Positions 62,553 through 64,000 of a stretch of 64,000 bases of DNA are shown piece by piece. Origin of the DNA: Pseudomonas faucium (GTDB lineage Bacteria; Pseudomonadota; Gammaproteobacteria; Pseudomonadales; Pseudomonadaceae). The stretch lies in assembly GCF_021602585.1 (NCBI RefSeq), contig NZ_BQIP01000005.1, positions 124,001-188,000 of the forward strand, given 5' to 3'. Within the stretch, counting starts at the first letter, position 1, and each line of letters begins with the position of its first letter. Both the position numbers and the translations under genes were made by a program. The notes beneath the pieces were generated by a model. That model had not been told where the DNA came from and searched no databases. It saw nothing but the letters and a program-made list of their open reading frames with translations.

Positions 62553-63182
62553 ATGAAACTGACCCACCTGTTCGCTGCCATCGCCCTGGCCACCGCCAGC
62601 CACGCCACCCTGGCCGCCGAGGGCAATGCCGACCTGTATGACGCGGTGGCCCCGGCCGACTCGGCGTTCGTGCGCGTGCTCAACCTGTCCGACAGCAACA
62701 TCGACGTGACCCTCAGCGGCAAGGTCAACCCGCAGCGGGTCGCCGCCGGCCAGCTCAGCGGCTACCGCTTCACCCCGGCAGGGGCGCACAAGATCGCCGT
62801 CGCCGGCAAGGCCATCGAGCCGCAGCTCAAGGCCAATGCCGCCAGCACCGTGGTGTATGACGGCAAGCAACTGACGCTGATCAGCGACAAGTACGTCAAC
62901 GAGCCGAAAAAGGCCCAGATCGCCTTCTACAACCTGACCCCAGCCCAGGCTGCGCTGAAGACCTCCGATGGCAAGCACGAGGTGGTCGCCCCGCTCGCCA
63001 ACGGCCAGACCGGCACGCGCATGGTCAACGAAATCAAGATCGACTTCGCCGCCTATGCCCAGGACACCAAGGTCGCCAGCTTCGACGAGCAGTTCCTCAA
63101 GAAGGGCCGCTCCTACAGCTATGTGCTGCTGCCGGGCAACCGCAGCATGACCCTGGCCAACAGCATCGACCCCACCGAGTGA
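62553..63182 (+). CDS. algF: Alginate O-acetylation adaptor AlgF
   Basis: 209 residues with a signal peptide (LFAAIALATASHATLAA). The mature part matches AlgF: GNADLYDAVAPADSAFVRVLNLSDSNIDVTLSG and the TPAQAALKTSDGKHEV segment. AlgF links AlgI, AlgJ and AlgX in acetylation. The start at 62553 follows GGAGAACC; an earlier in-frame ATG at 62541 is less likely. Confidence 0.9.
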   Translation: MKLTHLFAAIALATASHATLAAEGNADLYDAVAPADSAFVRVLNLSDSNIDVTLSGKVNPQRVAAGQLSGYRFTPAGAHKIAVAGKAIEPQLKANAASTVVYDGKQLTLISDKYVNEPKKAQIAFYNLTPAQAALKTSDGKHEVVAPLANGQTGTRMVNEIKIDFAAYAQDTKVASFDEQFLKKGRSYSYVLLPGNRSMTLANSIDPTE

Positions 63183-63209
63183 CGCCCACGCTGCAAGGAT
63201 GAATGGCAC

Positions 63210-64000
63210 ATGAAGACGCTTCTAACCTCCGCCCTGGGCCTGGCCATGGCCGTGCTCAGCCTGCCCGGCCAGGCCGCGCCGGCGGGCAAGGCCGGCTGTG
63301 AAAACCTGCAGTGCATGGTCTGCCCGGCGCTGAGCGACCCGCAACGCTATGGCGAAGGGCGCATGAAGCTGATGCGCGAGATCGTGCCCGGCAAGGACCG
63401 CTGGCTGTTCCGCTCGATGGTCGACCTGACCAACGACTTCGGCATCCCCGCCCCCATGCGCCCGGAGTTCGCCCGCCTGATGCAGGCCTTCGAGCGCCAG
63501 GGCATCCATGTGGCCATGGCGATCCAGCCGACCCGCGGGCTGATGCACCGCGACAAGCTGCTGCCGGGGCAACTGCACGGCTTCGACTACGCCCGCGCCA
63601 GCAGCAACCTGGGCAGCTACCTGGGCCAGCTGCGCCAGGGCGGCGCGGTGGTGGCGCCGATGATGCAGCTGGTGCAGCAGCCGCCCGAGGGCGAGTACTT
63701 CTTCCGCCGCGACCACCACTGGACGCCCAACGGCGCCGAGGCCACGGCCAAGCTGATGGCCGAGGAAATCCGCCGGCAGCCGTTCTACGCCGGGCTGGCC
63801 AAGAAGGCCTACCGCACCGAGCCGGGCGTGATGGTGCCCAAGGACGGCACGCTGAACCTGGCGCTGAGCTACATCTGTGGCAACAACTACGGTTTCCAGT
63901 ACGTGCGCGGCTACCAGACCATCCCCGAGGCCGCGGGCGCCGACGCCTTGTTCGACGAAGCGCCCGACCCCGAAGTGATCCTGGTCGGCGACAGTAACGC
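63210..64000 (+). CDS. algX: Alginate biosynthesis protein AlgX, partial (3' end outside window)
   Basis: The first 263 residues of an AlgX-type SGNH hydrolase-like O-acetyltransferase. It has a signal peptide (LGLAMAVLSLPGQAAP), the family's DRWLFRSMVDLTNDFG and AIQPTRGLMHRDKL, the catalytic Asp168/His170 in DHHWTPNGAEA, and ILVGDSN at the window edge, where the nucleophile Ser lies. AlgX acetylates and binds alginate. Its place after algF differs from the canonical operon, where algX follows algG and comes before algI. Confidence 0.85.
   Translation, partial: MKTLLTSALGLAMAVLSLPGQAAPAGKAGCENLQCMVCPALSDPQRYGEGRMKLMREIVPGKDRWLFRSMVDLTNDFGIPAPMRPEFARLMQAFERQGIHVAMAIQPTRGLMHRDKLLPGQLHGFDYARASSNLGSYLGQLRQGGAVVAPMMQLVQQPPEGEYFFRRDHHWTPNGAEATAKLMAEEIRRQPFYAGLAKKAYRTEPGVMVPKDGTLNLALSYICGNNYGFQYVRGYQTIPEAAGADALFDEAPDPEVILVGDSN

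Overview
The window is about 64 kb of GC-rich chromosome from a Pseudomonas, most likely of the P. putida group. The basis is the gacA-uvrC-pgsA-tRNA-Gly(GCC) block (gacA starting with TTG), a P. putida-like REP inverted pair, the DUF1302/DUF1329 uptake pair and an alginate-type operon. Three accessory blocks flank a small housekeeping core. No insertion sequence, phage gene or CRISPR array was seen.

Positions 1-21207 hold a compact steroid-type catabolic cluster. Rings A/B are represented by HsaA/HsaB-like (two-component flavin monooxygenase), HsaC-like (extradiol dioxygenase), a KshB-like reductase, a 3beta/17beta-hydroxysteroid dehydrogenase-like SDR and a 3-ketosteroid dehydrogenase-type flavoprotein. 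Rings C/D are represented by FadD3-, EchA20-, IpdA/IpdB-, IpdC- and acyl-CoA dehydrogenase-like proteins. A DUF1302 barrel and a DUF1329 protein probably handle uptake. KshA, HsaD and HsaEFG are not in the window. All major promoters share a 17-bp operator, TAGTCC-N4-GGACGAT or close variants. It occurs six times, each time with a -10-like hexamer exactly 21 bp downstream, which points to a single activator binding around -42. The regulator is not in the window. One regulon member (17197-18000) is a KstD-type dehydrogenase that appears to have lost about half its length by in-frame deletions.

Positions 21249-48347, all on the minus strand, are a complete type VI secretion system: tssB-C-K-L, a small membrane ORF, an OmpA protein, hcp, clpV, vgrG, a DUF4123 chaperone, a Tle1 (DUF2235) lipase effector, two DUF3304 immunity genes, PAAR, a membrane protein, tssM-A-F-G-J-E and a TssA/VasL-OmpA fusion. 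The effector-immunity segment is AT-richer and has been rearranged: one immunity gene is frameshifted in a run of six G, and an 18-codon remnant of a third immunity gene supplies the effector's start region.

Positions 48769-52423 carry tRNA-Gly(GCC), pgsA, uvrC, gacA and an XRE-type regulator. GacA commonly controls T6SS and exopolysaccharide in Pseudomonas, so it may influence both neighbours.

Positions 52958-64000 hold an alginate-type operon in an unusual order: algD-alg8-alg44-algK-algE-algI-algJ-algF-algX (cut by the window end). In the canonical operon algG, algX and algL lie between algE and algI. The change of order and the divergence of the proteins suggest a rearranged or second alginate-like locus.
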